NCBI GenBank assembly: GCA_045562555.1
Contig: JBJKVO010000001.1
Span: forward strand, 1 to 64,000
From: UBA2588 sp002339805
Lineage (GTDB): Bacteria > Chloroflexota > Dehalococcoidia > Lucifugimonadales > UBA3495
Length of the DNA stretch: 64,000 nucleotides
Direction: 5' to 3'
Made by a program: the position numbers and the translations under genes
The notes under the pieces: generated by a model
Seen by the model: only the letters and a program-made list of their open reading frames with translations
Database searches by the model: none
What the model was told of the DNA's origin: nothing
Part shown: one piece after another, positions 8,725-17,388 of the stretch
How positions within the stretch are numbered: position 1 is the first letter of the stretch
How the letters are laid out: each line of letters starts with the position of its first letter

Positions 8725-9996
8725 GTGGCGTATCTGAATGGCTTAAAATGTCGAGAATGTGGCAGAGACTATCCAACGGAACCGTTGAATGTGTGTGATT
8801 TTTGTTTCGGCCCTTTGGAAGTGGCATATGATTATTCCACAATTCGAGAAGTAGTTACCAGAGATGGAATAACTTCAGGTCCTTTAAGTATTTGGAGATA
8901 TAAGGATTTATTGCCCGCCAGTGGCGAGAATCCAGTAGACATAATGACTGGTATGACTCCTTTGATAAAGGCGAACAATCTAGGTAAAGAACTTGGTCTT
9001 AATAATTTATATATCAAGAATGATAGTGTAAATCCTTCATTTTCTTTCAAAGACAGAGTGGTTTCTGTTGCTTGCACGAAAGCAATTGAATTTGGCTATG
9101 AGGTTCTATCGTGTGCTTCAACTGGTAATTTAGCTGCGAGTGTGGCTGCTCATGCAGCTAGAGCAGGTATTAAAGCAGTTGTATTCATACCGGGAGACTT
9201 GGAACAAGGCAAGGTAATTAATGCTGCTATTTACGGCCCAACGATTATGGCAATTGACGGTAACTACGATGATGTGAACCGGTTATGCAGCGAAATAGCT
9301 GATAATTATCCTTGGGCATTTGTAAACGTAAATATGCGTCCATATTATGCTGAAGGCAGTAAGACGCTTGGTTATGAAGTCGTAGAACAGTTGGATTGGC
9401 AAGTTCCTGATCATGTAGTGGTACCAGCCGCATCTGGAGCTATGTTTACTAAAATATGGAAAGGGTTTAATGAATTAGCATGTCTAGGACTTTTGGATGG
9501 AGTGGAAGGAATGTCTTTTGGTGAAGATCAGAATTCTGTTCACCATCCTTCTGTAAGCACTAAGATGCACATGGCACAAGCGTTTGGATGTTCACCTATA
9601 GCTGCAGCGTGGAACAATGGGCAAACTCATGTGGTTCCTGTTAAACCGGATACTATTGCTAAATCCTTAGCAATAGGCAATCCCGCTGACGGTATATATG
9701 CTTTGAAAGTTATTAAAGAATCTGGGGGATCAGCTACAGCCACCCCAGAAGATACTGTAGCAGAAGGTATAGAATTATTGGCGCGGACAGAAGGAATATT
9801 CACTGAGACAGCTGGAGGGGTATCAATCTCTGTGCTTAAGTCATTGGTCGAATCTGGCGCTATCAAACAAAATGAACGAACTGTAGTTTACATCACAGGG
9901 AACGGACTTAAAACTCAAGAGGTTGTCCAAGGTGCTGTAAATACGTTACCTATCAAACCCACAATGGATTCTTTTGAATCTGCCTATAACGGGTAG
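8725..9996 (+). CDS. thrC: Threonine synthase
   Basis: PLP enzyme converting O-phosphohomoserine to threonine, last step of the pathway, cytosolic. The 423-residue protein starts with a zinc-ribbon (C9, C12, C24, C27: CRECGRDYP and CDFCFGP), common in archaeal and Chloroflexi-type ThrC. The PLP lysine is K109 in SFSFKDR, and the STGNLAASVAAHAARAG phosphate-binding loop follows near 131. Start is GTG at 8725 with GGAGAG before it. It leads an operon with an NIL-domain protein and a MoaD-like protein. That association is widespread, and the small proteins may feed sulfur or amino-acid sensing. Confidence 0.93.
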   Translation: MAYLNGLKCRECGRDYPTEPLNVCDFCFGPLEVAYDYSTIREVVTRDGITSGPLSIWRYKDLLPASGENPVDIMTGMTPLIKANNLGKELGLNNLYIKNDSVNPSFSFKDRVVSVACTKAIEFGYEVLSCASTGNLAASVAAHAARAGIKAVVFIPGDLEQGKVINAAIYGPTIMAIDGNYDDVNRLCSEIADNYPWAFVNVNMRPYYAEGSKTLGYEVVEQLDWQVPDHVVVPAASGAMFTKIWKGFNELACLGLLDGVEGMSFGEDQNSVHHPSVSTKMHMAQAFGCSPIAAAWNNGQTHVVPVKPDTIAKSLAIGNPADGIYALKVIKESGGSATATPEDTVAEGIELLARTEGIFTETAGGVSISVLKSLVESGAIKQNERTVVYITGNGLKTQEVVQGAVNTLPIKPTMDSFESAYNG

Positions 9997-10002
9997 GTCA
10001 TT

Positions 10003-10245
10003 ATGGCTAATAAAAGATACATATTTACATTTCCAACAAATATGATTACTGAGCCGGTCATATTTAACCTTGGTAGAGACTTCGAAATTGAAACTAATAT
10101 AAGACGAGCAGATATACGTGAAGATGCGGGTTGGGTTATATTGGAATTAAAAGGTACTGAGGAAGAAATTGATAAAGGTTTGCTTTGGGTTGCATCTAAG
10201 GGCGTCCGAGTAGATTCTATCAGCGGCGATCTAATTCAAGGATAA
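10003..10245 (+). CDS. NIL-domain protein
   Basis: An 80-residue protein made almost entirely of one NIL domain, the ligand-binding ferredoxin-like fold found at the C-terminus of MetN methionine transporters. Visible are the strand-helix-strand pattern RYIFTFPTNMITEPVIFNLGR, the typical LELKGTEEEIDKGLLWVASKGVRVDSI end, and no transmembrane part. Free-standing NIL proteins next to thrC and moaD-like genes are thought to take part in homocysteine/methionine or sulfur metabolism, but the mechanism here is inference. Gap to thrC is 6 bases. Confidence 0.85.
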   Translation: MANKRYIFTFPTNMITEPVIFNLGRDFEIETNIRRADIREDAGWVILELKGTEEEIDKGLLWVASKGVRVDSISGDLIQG

Positions 10246-10269
10246 GTGTATCTATACTAAGGAGAAATT

Positions 10270-10548
10270 ATGAGTATTACTGTTAGAATTCCTTCCCCAT
10301 TACGAAGATTAACTGGTGGATCAGATATCGTAGATGCTGACGGGTCCAGCATATCTGGAGTAGTTGATAATCTCGAGTCTAATTATAATGGATTTAAAGA
10401 GCGATTGATCGATGAAAATGGGGAAATGAGATATTTCGTAAATTTGTATCTTAATGGCGAAGATGTAAGATTCTTGCAAGGTTTGGATACGGAAACCAAA
10501 GACGGAGATGAAATCAGTATAGTTCCTGCGGTTGCCGGTGGTATCTAA
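10270..10548 (+). CDS. MoaD/ThiS-type ubiquitin-like sulfur carrier
   Basis: A 92-residue beta-grasp protein: VRIPSPLRRLTGGSDIVDADGSSISGVVDNLE, then YFVNLYLNGEDVRFLQGLDTETKDGDEISIVPAVAGGI. The Gly-Gly pair near the C-terminus followed by Ile is as in many small archaeal/bacterial modifier-type MoaD proteins. The GG end would need trimming or tolerate Ile before thiocarboxylation. It lies third after thrC and the NIL gene. Its role is probably sulfur delivery rather than molybdopterin synthesis, because no moaE, moaA or moeA is near. Its end overlaps tgt on the opposite strand by 4 bases. Confidence 0.82.
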   Translation: MSITVRIPSPLRRLTGGSDIVDADGSSISGVVDNLESNYNGFKERLIDENGEMRYFVNLYLNGEDVRFLQGLDTETKDGDEISIVPAVAGGI

Positions 10549-11696
10549 TTACGGACGGCGTCGTTTTTAATATTGTTTGCAGTTTTGTAGGTCTGCCAGA
10601 AGGTGTTCCTGTAATTTTCAAACGTATCATTTAGGATTGATTCTCTTATATCTGTCATTAGATTAGCCATGAAAGTTAAATTATGTATGCTAGCTAGTCT
10701 AAGGGCTAGTAGTTCCTTTGCTTTGAACAAATGATGTATGTATGCAGTCGAAAAGTTACTACACAGCATACAATTACAATCAGTCTCAATAGCTATTTCT
10801 TGGTCTCTGAATTTTTGGTTAGTAATGTTAATGCGGCCATGCTTTGTATACAAAGATCCATTTCTTGCTACTCTCGTTGGCATCACACAATCAAACATAT
10901 CCACCCCTGAGGCCACTCCTTCCACTAAATCTTCCGGAGAACCAACTCCCATTAGATACCTAGGTTTTTCTGGAGATAAATACCGATTGCATAGATTAAC
11001 GATGTCATACATTGTGGTTTTACTCTCTCCCACAGCTAAACCACCTATTGCGTATCCTTCAAAATCTAGAGATGACATAAACTCTAGTGATTTAAGTCTT
11101 AATTCTGTTGAAGCACCTCCCTGAATGATTCCAAATAGTGATTGCATGTTGTCATCACCAAATTCATAGAAAGTTTGTTTGCAAGTGCTAGCCCACCGAT
11201 GAGTTCTATTCATGGCCGCTTCAACTTCAACTTGTGATGCTCCATATTCTATACAATGGTCAAAACACATGATTATATCTGCGCCGATTTTAATTTGGTT
11301 AATTGTTGCTTGTTCAGGGTCAATAAAATGGAGAGAACCATCGGACTGCGATTTAAAAGTGATTCCTTCATCAGTGATTTTATTTGTTTCACTTAAACTA
11401 AATGCTTGAAACCCTCCACTATCAGTTAGAATTGGATTATCCCATTTCATAAACGCATGAAGGCCCCCAAAATCTTTGATTAAATCAACTCCGGGTTGTA
11501 GTGATAAGTGGTATGCATTGCCTAAAATTATTGATGCACCAGTATTTTTGATCTCATCAGGTGATAGCGCTTTGACTGTGGCTTGTGTTCCTACCGGCAT
11601 AAATATGGGTGTTGATACCCTGCCGTGGGGCGTGTTAAACTCCGCAGCGCGAGCAGTACCAGAGGTGCGTATTAATTTAAATTCATCCATAATCAC
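10545..11696 (-). CDS. tgt: Queuine tRNA-ribosyltransferase (TGT)
   Basis: Exchanges guanine 34 for 7-aminomethyl-7-deazaguanine in GUN-anticodon tRNAs. The 383 residues carry the catalytic-aspartate region LTDSGGFQAFSL (about 92), the nucleophile region VDMFDCVMPTRVARNG (about 265) and the zinc site DCNCMLCSNFS...YIHHLF (about 307-325). All motifs are intact. The ORF opens with GTG at 11696; the ATG at 11690 is equally good. No queCDEF genes are in view, so the precursor route cannot be judged. Confidence 0.95.
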   Translation of the reverse strand: MIMDEFKLIRTSGTARAAEFNTPHGRVSTPIFMPVGTQATVKALSPDEIKNTGASIILGNAYHLSLQPGVDLIKDFGGLHAFMKWDNPILTDSGGFQAFSLSETNKITDEGITFKSQSDGSLHFIDPEQATINQIKIGADIIMCFDHCIEYGASQVEVEAAMNRTHRWASTCKQTFYEFGDDNMQSLFGIIQGGASTELRLKSLEFMSSLDFEGYAIGGLAVGESKTTMYDIVNLCNRYLSPEKPRYLMGVGSPEDLVEGVASGVDMFDCVMPTRVARNGSLYTKHGRINITNQKFRDQEIAIETDCNCMLCSNFSTAYIHHLFKAKELLALRLASIHNLTFMANLMTDIRESILNDTFENYRNTFWQTYKTANNIKNDAVRN

Positions 11697-11777
11697 AAAA
11701 TCTACTGGGTTATACGGATATCATTATAAACATTGGTTGCAGAATTGGTAATAGATCTAATCACTGACATTTCCAGC

Positions 11778-11888
11778 ATGAACAATCTAGTGTGGGCTTT
11801 ATTTGTGATGGCTACCGTTGGAGTTATATCGGTGGGTCTTTGGTTTATTCTAAAATTCATATTGATTGTTGCAAGGAAAATGGTATAG
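11778..11888 (+). CDS. Possible small membrane protein upstream of the TSUP permease
   Basis: A 36-residue frame with one hydrophobic segment (NNLVWALFVMATVGVISVG, then LWFILKFILIVARKMV). The stop lies 4 bases before the preferred ATG of the TSUP gene and the frame overlaps that gene's AAGGA. No clear RBS precedes the ATG. It could be a small integral protein coupled to the permease or just a chance frame. Confidence 0.35.
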   Translation: MNNLVWALFVMATVGVISVGLWFILKFILIVARKMV

Positions 11889-11892
11889 CAAT

Positions 11893-12918
11893 ATGTTTTT
11901 TCCTAATGCAGAAATTGTATTGAATCCTTTTTTACTAGTTGCCTTAGGATTAATTGTAGGAACTTTGAGTGGATTTTTTGGAATAGGTGGAGGTTTTTTA
12001 ATTACCGGTAGCCTACTGGTGTTAGGTGTACCTCCCTTATATGCTGTGGGTACAGGAATCACCTTGGTAATGGGTACAGCGATAATCAGTACTCTAAAGC
12101 ATAGGCAGTTGGGTAATGTTGATTTGAAATTCGGATTTTGTTTGATTTGTGGAACAATGCCAGCAGTTTATATTGCTGAAAGATTGAATCAAGTGTTGGA
12201 TGCGAATGATATGGCATCTCCAGTGATACAAGGTTTATATTTTTTGATGTTGTGCGGTATTGGATCTTTCATTACCTATGATTCCATACGAAATAAAGCT
12301 GGAAAGAATGCCAAAACTTCAAAAATGATACTAAGGAATCTTAGAATTGGTCCTGAATTCATATATATTCCTCTTTTGGGTAAGCGATCTTTATACCTGA
12401 AATTTCCCGTAGCAGGCATAGATTCAATGTCGGTATTGGTGATATTGATGATTGGGTTTTGTGTAGGGTTCATGGCAGGGCTCCTTGGCGCAGGAGGAGG
12501 ATTTATTATGATGCCTGTTTTGATATATCTGGTGGGTGTACCTACAACAGTTGCTATAGGAACAGATTTACTGCAAGTGATAGTTACAGGCTCATTGGGA
12601 ACTTTCTTATATTCATTGTCAGGAAAGGTTGATTTGCTTATGGCTGTGTTTATGTTGGTTCCGGCTTTTTTCTTATCACAAGTTGGCGCAATGGCCACTA
12701 AATTTGTTGATGCAAGCAAAATTAGATCAGTATATGGCGCATTGTTAATCGCGGGAGGACTGGCAGTTGGATTAGAATATATTTCTGGATTTGTTACACA
12801 TAATAATGTGTTGAATTATGCTGCAATAATTATTTTATTAGGCTTTTCAGCAATTGTGTCTCTGTGGATACTACTAATGTATGTTAAGGGACTAATAGTA
12901 GAAAAGTTAATTAATTAA
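11893..12918 (+). CDS. TSUP (TauE/SafE) family membrane transporter
   Basis: A 341-residue membrane protein with the internal duplication of the TSUP family: GTLSGFFGIGGGFLITG near residue 19 and FMAGLLGAGGGFIMMPVLIYLVG near 196, about 8-9 helices. Members export sulfite, sulfoacetate or related sulfur anions; the substrate is not readable here. I prefer ATG at 11893 (AAGGA 15 bases earlier) to the TTG at 11866, since the family's first helix begins soon after. It ends 12 bases inside aroB on the other strand. Confidence 0.85.
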   Translation: MFFPNAEIVLNPFLLVALGLIVGTLSGFFGIGGGFLITGSLLVLGVPPLYAVGTGITLVMGTAIISTLKHRQLGNVDLKFGFCLICGTMPAVYIAERLNQVLDANDMASPVIQGLYFLMLCGIGSFITYDSIRNKAGKNAKTSKMILRNLRIGPEFIYIPLLGKRSLYLKFPVAGIDSMSVLVILMIGFCVGFMAGLLGAGGGFIMMPVLIYLVGVPTTVAIGTDLLQVIVTGSLGTFLYSLSGKVDLLMAVFMLVPAFFLSQVGAMATKFVDASKIRSVYGALLIAGGLAVGLEYISGFVTHNNVLNYAAIIILLGFSAIVSLWILLMYVKGLIVEKLIN

Positions 12919-14007
12919 TTCCGATACCACATTTTGCACTATTTCAACTGGAACATCATGTCTTGTAATCGCTTTACCAATGGAATCTAGCAATACCCAT
13001 TGATTTCTTCCAGATAAGCTTTTTTTGTCTAGGGCCATTGCGTTGTTGAATGCTTCGATGTTGATGTTTTCAGCGTTGATTGGCAGATTATATTGAGTTA
13101 ATAATTTAAGGTGTCTTTGTACAAGTTCTTCATCGATCAGGCCCATGTGCTGAGCTATTTTAGACGCAGCAACCATACCTACAGATACCCCTTCTCCATG
13201 CATAAACCTACCGTATTCTGTTGAAGCCTCTAAAGCATGACCAACAGTGTGGCCATAGTTAAGAAGTATCCGCAAGCCTAAAGTCTCTCTTTCGTCTTGG
13301 CTAACAATATTTGCTTTAATGGCCATACTTCTTTTGATGACATCGGTAGATAATTCTGGCTCTAACTCCATCAACGCTTGTGAATTATCTTCAAATACAT
13401 CGACTAGTTGTTGATCTACGATAAAGCCATGTTTTATAGCTTCAGCCCAACCTTCTGAAAGTTCTCGTTTACCCAGTGACCGTAAAGAGGCTACATCTGC
13501 TATTACAGCTTTGGGTTGGTAAAACGCCCCTATTAGATTTTTACCTTGGGGTAAATTTACTGCAACTTTACCTCCTATTGATGCATCTACCATGGAAGCC
13601 ATGCTCGTAGGAACTTGTATAAATGGTACTCCACGCAAAAATGTAGCGGCTACATAGCCTGCTAGATCTCCTACAACTCCCCCTCCTACTGCTATGATTA
13701 AATGTCTTCGTTCTGCTTTTCGATCAACTAGCCATTTGTATATCTCATTTGCCGAGTTTTGGTTTTTACTTTGTTCTCCTGCTGGAAATACAAAGCTGTG
13801 CGCTTTTATTCCGGATTTTTGCAGAGCCCATTGAACTTGACGTCCGTAGGGGTTCATCACATTACTATCACTTATAATGTATACAGGTCCAGAAAATCCA
13901 AGTTCCGTTACTATATCTCCTAGATTGTCTAGTATTCCCCATCCTACTTTTATAGGGTAGGATCCACCTGAATGGTTGACTGTTGCTGCAAGAGTTGCAT
14001 CTGACAT
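12907..14007 (-). CDS. aroB: 3-dehydroquinate synthase
   Basis: Converts DAHP to 3-dehydroquinate, second step of the shikimate pathway, NAD and Zn/Co dependent. At 366 residues it is full length. Family marks include AVGGGVVGDLAGYVAATFLRGVPFIQVPTS (about 104-133), the active-site GGKVAVNLPQGKNLIGAFYQP, EAIKHGFIVD, and the metal ligand region LLNYGHTVGHALEA (about 247-260) with HGEGVSVGM. It follows aroK by 14 bases in the order VOC, aroK, aroB. Confidence 0.97.
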   Translation of the reverse strand: MSDATLAATVNHSGGSYPIKVGWGILDNLGDIVTELGFSGPVYIISDSNVMNPYGRQVQWALQKSGIKAHSFVFPAGEQSKNQNSANEIYKWLVDRKAERRHLIIAVGGGVVGDLAGYVAATFLRGVPFIQVPTSMASMVDASIGGKVAVNLPQGKNLIGAFYQPKAVIADVASLRSLGKRELSEGWAEAIKHGFIVDQQLVDVFEDNSQALMELEPELSTDVIKRSMAIKANIVSQDERETLGLRILLNYGHTVGHALEASTEYGRFMHGEGVSVGMVAASKIAQHMGLIDEELVQRHLKLLTQYNLPINAENINIEAFNNAMALDKKSLSGRNQWVLLDSIGKAITRHDVPVEIVQNVVSELIN

Positions 14008-14021
14008 AAATTATTTTCCCT

Positions 14022-14543
14022 TCACTGAATTTCTATATGGCCTAAAATTTGACTTGAGAGTTCCTCTACAGTTTTTGAATTAGCATCTATTTTGAAATGT
14101 GCTTTTTCATAAAATGGTTGTCTTTCATTCAGAAGTGCATCGATTCGTTCTTCAAAATCAGGATGAGACAACATCGGACGCTCGCTTTGATCATACTTAA
14201 TTCTTTGTAATACGGTATTCCGATTTACGTCAAGCCAGAAGACTTTACCTGAAGACAGCATTATACTCTGGTTTTGTAAGCTGATAAATGCACCTCCACC
14301 AGTACAAATTATTTGGTTAGACTGATCGCACGTTTTCTGAATTACTTCTTTTTCAGATTCCCTGAATCGGTTCTCACCATGTGTTTTGAAAAATTCTGCT
14401 ATGGATGTGCCAAATTGTTCAACAAGCAGTTGGTCTGTGTCCACAAACGTACGATTCGTTATGCTAGATAAATAAGTACCTACAGTGGTTTTCCCTGAGG
14501 CCATAAATCCCACTAGAATGATATTGTCATTAGCGATATTCAT
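14022..14543 (-). CDS. aroK: Shikimate kinase
   Basis: Phosphorylates shikimate with ATP in aromatic amino acid synthesis. The Walker A GFMASGKTTVGTY follows the first strand, then FVDTDQLLVEQFG (substrate aspartate), FRESEKEVI, TGGGAF and the lid/adenine region DQSERPMLS with the usual arginine. I take ATG at 14543 (MNIANDNIILVGF). The upstream frame to 14597 adds 18 residues that would overlap the VOC gene and are not family-like. Part of the VOC-aroK-aroB operon. Confidence 0.95.
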   Translation of the reverse strand: MNIANDNIILVGFMASGKTTVGTYLSSITNRTFVDTDQLLVEQFGTSIAEFFKTHGENRFRESEKEVIQKTCDQSNQIICTGGGAFISLQNQSIMLSSGKVFWLDVNRNTVLQRIKYDQSERPMLSHPDFEERIDALLNERQPFYEKAHFKIDANSKTVEELSSQILGHIEIQ

Positions 14544-14560
14544 TTTGGAATATTTTAAAA

Positions 14561-15367
14561 TTAACTTGGCAACTGGGTGAGGTGCATTCCTGTGCACAGG
14601 CTACTCGGCTTGTCAAAATATAATAATTTCTGACCTACTCGATTGGTAATTGGTTCATCCGCTACAAAATTAACACCTACTTGCTTGCAAGTTTCGATTT
14701 CCTTTTCTATATTTTCTACTACTAACCCAATGTGGTCTAAAATTATCTCTTCACCTTGCAATAATGATTGGTCTAGTGGTTCGATTAACTCAACTTGTAC
14801 ATTTCCGAAATTAACATATCCATTTCGGGCACCTCTTACTGATTTACCAATACCTCCAACTGCAACTGCGCCAAATTTATCCTCGTACCAAGCAACTATG
14901 GTGTCTACATTTTTGACTAGGTAGCCAGCATGGACAATATCTATAACTGGTAGGCCTTCACCGTAACCTTCTGTATTCGGAGTGCTAGGAAGTTCGGTAA
15001 GATGGATGTTGCAGTTTAAAGTTGTGCTGTTATCAAAATACAAGACTTTTTGGCCTAATGGGTTGACATTAGGGGTGTCAGACACGAATTTAAATCCTTT
15101 AGAAGTTAATTCAATAACTTCATTTGTGATGCTATCCACTCTGTATCCGACGTGGTGCATAATCATTTCTCCTTCAGGGATGAAAGATACATCTGTGGGT
15201 TGAATTATTTCTATCTCGATTTGTCCAAAATGAATGAATCCATTCCCACTTCCATCAGGCGATCGTCTTCCAGGTAAAAATTTCCCGCCGAAAATATTAG
15301 TGAACCAGGTTGCGGCTTCATTTAAATCTCTTACTTGATATCCTAAATGTTGGATTTTTGTAAACAT
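14561..15367 (-). CDS. Two-domain VOC (glyoxalase-like) protein
   Basis: Two vicinal-oxygen-chelate repeats, each starting I(Q/V)H(L/A)GY(Q/L)V(R/K)(D/N): about residues 4-130 and 140-268. Both repeats keep H and E metal-ligand candidates (MIMHHVGY, ILDHIGLVVENIE). This shape covers methylmalonyl-CoA epimerases, dioxygenases and many unknown enzymes. I do not recognise a specific substrate. Start at 15367 because GGAGGA stands directly before MFTKIQHLGYQV. It heads the aroK-aroB cluster. Confidence 0.82.
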   Translation of the reverse strand: MFTKIQHLGYQVRDLNEAATWFTNIFGGKFLPGRRSPDGSGNGFIHFGQIEIEIIQPTDVSFIPEGEMIMHHVGYRVDSITNEVIELTSKGFKFVSDTPNVNPLGQKVLYFDNSTTLNCNIHLTELPSTPNTEGYGEGLPVIDIVHAGYLVKNVDTIVAWYEDKFGAVAVGGIGKSVRGARNGYVNFGNVQVELIEPLDQSLLQGEEIILDHIGLVVENIEKEIETCKQVGVNFVADEPITNRVGQKLLYFDKPSSLCTGMHLTQLPS

Positions 15368-15558
15368 TATTCCTCCACGGTTCATATAGAATTTGGCAGT
15401 CTGGAACAATGATATTATTTGATTTTAGGTTTGTCTATTGGACTTTTAAAAAGAATGTAGAAGCTTCTCCGATGAAATACCCGGCCTAACAAGCACTACA
15501 AAAGCAATAGAATTTTAGTTATAATTAAGAGATGTGAAAAACCAAAATGTGAGGGACA

Positions 15559-15606
15559 ATGGTTGTAACTGCGAACAAATTCTGTTTGACGTGTCATCGT
15601 TCCTAA
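15559..15606 (+). CDS. Candidate 15-residue leader peptide before the tetrapyrrole operon
   Basis: ATG after GAGGG, then MVVTANKFCLTCHRS and TAA. The stop lies 12 bases before the start of the siroheme decarboxylase gene and next to its AAGGA, so translation of the two could be coupled. The peptide contains CLTCH, a heme-c binding type motif, which is notable before heme genes but may be chance. Only its position, RBS and short length support it. Confidence 0.35.
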   Translation: MVVTANKFCLTCHRS

Positions 15607-15618
15607 TTAAGGATTTAA

Positions 15619-16665
15619 ATGGACGCCATAGATAGAAAACTTCTAAACATGATTCAAACAGAATTTCCCCTTGTAGATAGCCCGTTTCTACAACTAGCTG
15701 ATGAGTTAGAGCTTTCAGAAGAGGAAGTTATATCTCGTTTGTCTGTGCTCAAACGCCAAAATGTTGTACGGCAAATCGGAGCTATATTTGATACTAGGAA
15801 ATTAGGTTATAAAACTACTTTAGTTGCTTTTGCGTTTCCGCAAGAATTGCTTCATGAGGGAGCTATATTCATTAACCAGCATCCAGGCGTAAGTCATAAT
15901 TATGCCAGGGAAGGATCATACTATAATCTTTGGTTTACGATTGCGGTGCCACCAGATCATGATTTGGAAGATGCGATTCAGTTTATGTATGAAAATACAG
16001 GTGCCACTGAATGTAGAATCATGCCCACAATTAAATTCTTTAAAATTGGTGTGAATTTCGATATGGTCCAGAACAAAGGATTGTCGCATAATTACAGTCC
16101 CGATGGATTTAGTAACAACAATGCTATGCAGACTTGGAATAAGGCTCAAGAACTGACCGCGGCGGATAAAGAAGTGATTAGGGTGTTGCAAGAAGATATA
16201 AAATTAGAGCCTCGTCCCTATGACGATATGGCTGCGGAGTTAGGAATTAGCACTTTAGAATTATTTGAGAAAGCCAAAGAATTTATTGATAAGACTTTGA
16301 TGCGCAGGTTCAGTGCAGTTTTACATCATAGAAGATCAGGGTTTATGGCTAATGCTATGGTTGTATGGGAAGTCGATGATGAACACGCAACAGAGGTAGG
16401 AATGAAAATGGCTGAGCATCCGGCTGTAACGCATTGTTACCAGCGGCCTACTTTCCCAGATTGGCCCTACACACATTTCACCATGATACATGCCACTACC
16501 AAAGATGAATGCCAGGATATCGCCGATCAAATTCAAGAATTATCGGGTATTGAAAATAGATTGATGTTGTATAGTACTCGGGAGTATAAGAAAACCCGGG
16601 TGAGATATTTTGTGGATGATTATGACAAATTTGCAACTAATAAAACAGTCAATAAAACAGTTTAA
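15619..16665 (+). CDS. ahbAB: Siroheme decarboxylase, fused AhbA-AhbB type (Lrp/AsnC-like)
   Basis: Decarboxylates the acetate side chains of siroheme at C12 and C18, giving 12,18-didecarboxysiroheme, an intermediate of the alternative heme pathway and of heme d1. The 348-residue protein holds two Lrp/AsnC-like halves. The first (1 to about 165) starts with MDAIDRKLLNMIQTEFPLVD, then a winged helix and RQIGAIFDTRKLGYKTTLVAFA with YNLWFTIAVPP. The second (about 180-335) holds RVLQEDIKLEPRPYDDMAAELGIS and RRFSAVLHHRRSGFMANAMVVWEV, ending in RLMLYSTREYKK. Order and length match fusions of AhbA and AhbB. It is first of a seven-gene tetrapyrrole operon. The other option, an ordinary Lrp regulator, does not fit two halves in this context. 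Confidence 0.9.
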   Translation: MDAIDRKLLNMIQTEFPLVDSPFLQLADELELSEEEVISRLSVLKRQNVVRQIGAIFDTRKLGYKTTLVAFAFPQELLHEGAIFINQHPGVSHNYAREGSYYNLWFTIAVPPDHDLEDAIQFMYENTGATECRIMPTIKFFKIGVNFDMVQNKGLSHNYSPDGFSNNNAMQTWNKAQELTAADKEVIRVLQEDIKLEPRPYDDMAAELGISTLELFEKAKEFIDKTLMRRFSAVLHHRRSGFMANAMVVWEVDDEHATEVGMKMAEHPAVTHCYQRPTFPDWPYTHFTMIHATTKDECQDIADQIQELSGIENRLMLYSTREYKKTRVRYFVDDYDKFATNKTVNKTV

Positions 16666-16683
16666 ATAAAACAGAGGATAAAG

Positions 16684-17388
16684 ATGGAAGCTTATTACCC
16701 AGTATACTTAAATCTAAAAAACAGGAGAGTTTTGATTGTTGGAGGCGGAGAAATCGCCACTGGAAAAATTCCCGCTTTGCTGGAATCAGGTGCAAAAATT
16801 GAAGTCATAAGTCCATTAGTGACAGACGAACTTAAAGAATATGCTGCTTCTGGAAAAGTTACTTGGACAGAAAGGGAATATATTAAAGGCGATCTTGATG
16901 GCATATTTGTCGCGATCGCAGCAACGAACGTTAGAAAAGTTAATCAGGTTATCTATGACGAAGCAGATGAAAAAGGTGTGTTACTTAATGTAGTAGATGA
17001 CACTCCGTTTTGTTCTTTTATAGCGCCAGCGATTGTAAAACGTGGACCGGTTACACTAGCAATCTCTACAGGAGGAGTTAGTCCTGCATTAGCCCGGAAG
17101 TTTCGCGAATCTTTGACAGAGGACCCAGTGTTAGAATGGTCAGATTTGGCCCCCGTGTTATCAAAAGCTAGAAATGAAGTTAAACGTGAGGATTTATATG
17201 TAGAGCCCCAGAGATGGCAGTGTTGCATAGATAAAGATCTGATGGATACATATAAAAATGATGGGGACAGCGCGGCTATGGATCTGTTACTTGGGAAACT
17301 CATTAGATACAGTGATGATAGAATGTGCCCAGATATGGGTACCTGTGTACCTGGAGGCTGCAAAGTTAGGAGTAAGAAAACCTCTTGA
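16684..17388 (+). CDS. Precorrin-2 dehydrogenase / sirohydrochlorin ferrochelatase (Met8/CysG-N type)
   Basis: NAD-dependent oxidation of precorrin-2 to sirohydrochlorin, and probably iron insertion, as in Met8p and CysG N-terminal domains. The 234 residues start MEAYYPVYLNLKNRRVLIVGGGEIATGKIPALL (Rossmann GGGxxA), then ISPLVTDEL, FVAIAATN and FCSFIAPAIVKRGPVTLAISTGGVSPALARKFRE. The C-terminal part (about 175-234) is odd: CCIDKD and MCPDMGTCVPGGCKVRSK give several cysteines not usual in the family. Gap to the decarboxylase is 18 bases; its TGA overlaps the TTG of hemA. Confidence 0.9.
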   Translation: MEAYYPVYLNLKNRRVLIVGGGEIATGKIPALLESGAKIEVISPLVTDELKEYAASGKVTWTEREYIKGDLDGIFVAIAATNVRKVNQVIYDEADEKGVLLNVVDDTPFCSFIAPAIVKRGPVTLAISTGGVSPALARKFRESLTEDPVLEWSDLAPVLSKARNEVKREDLYVEPQRWQCCIDKDLMDTYKNDGDSAAMDLLLGKLIRYSDDRMCPDMGTCVPGGCKVRSKKTS

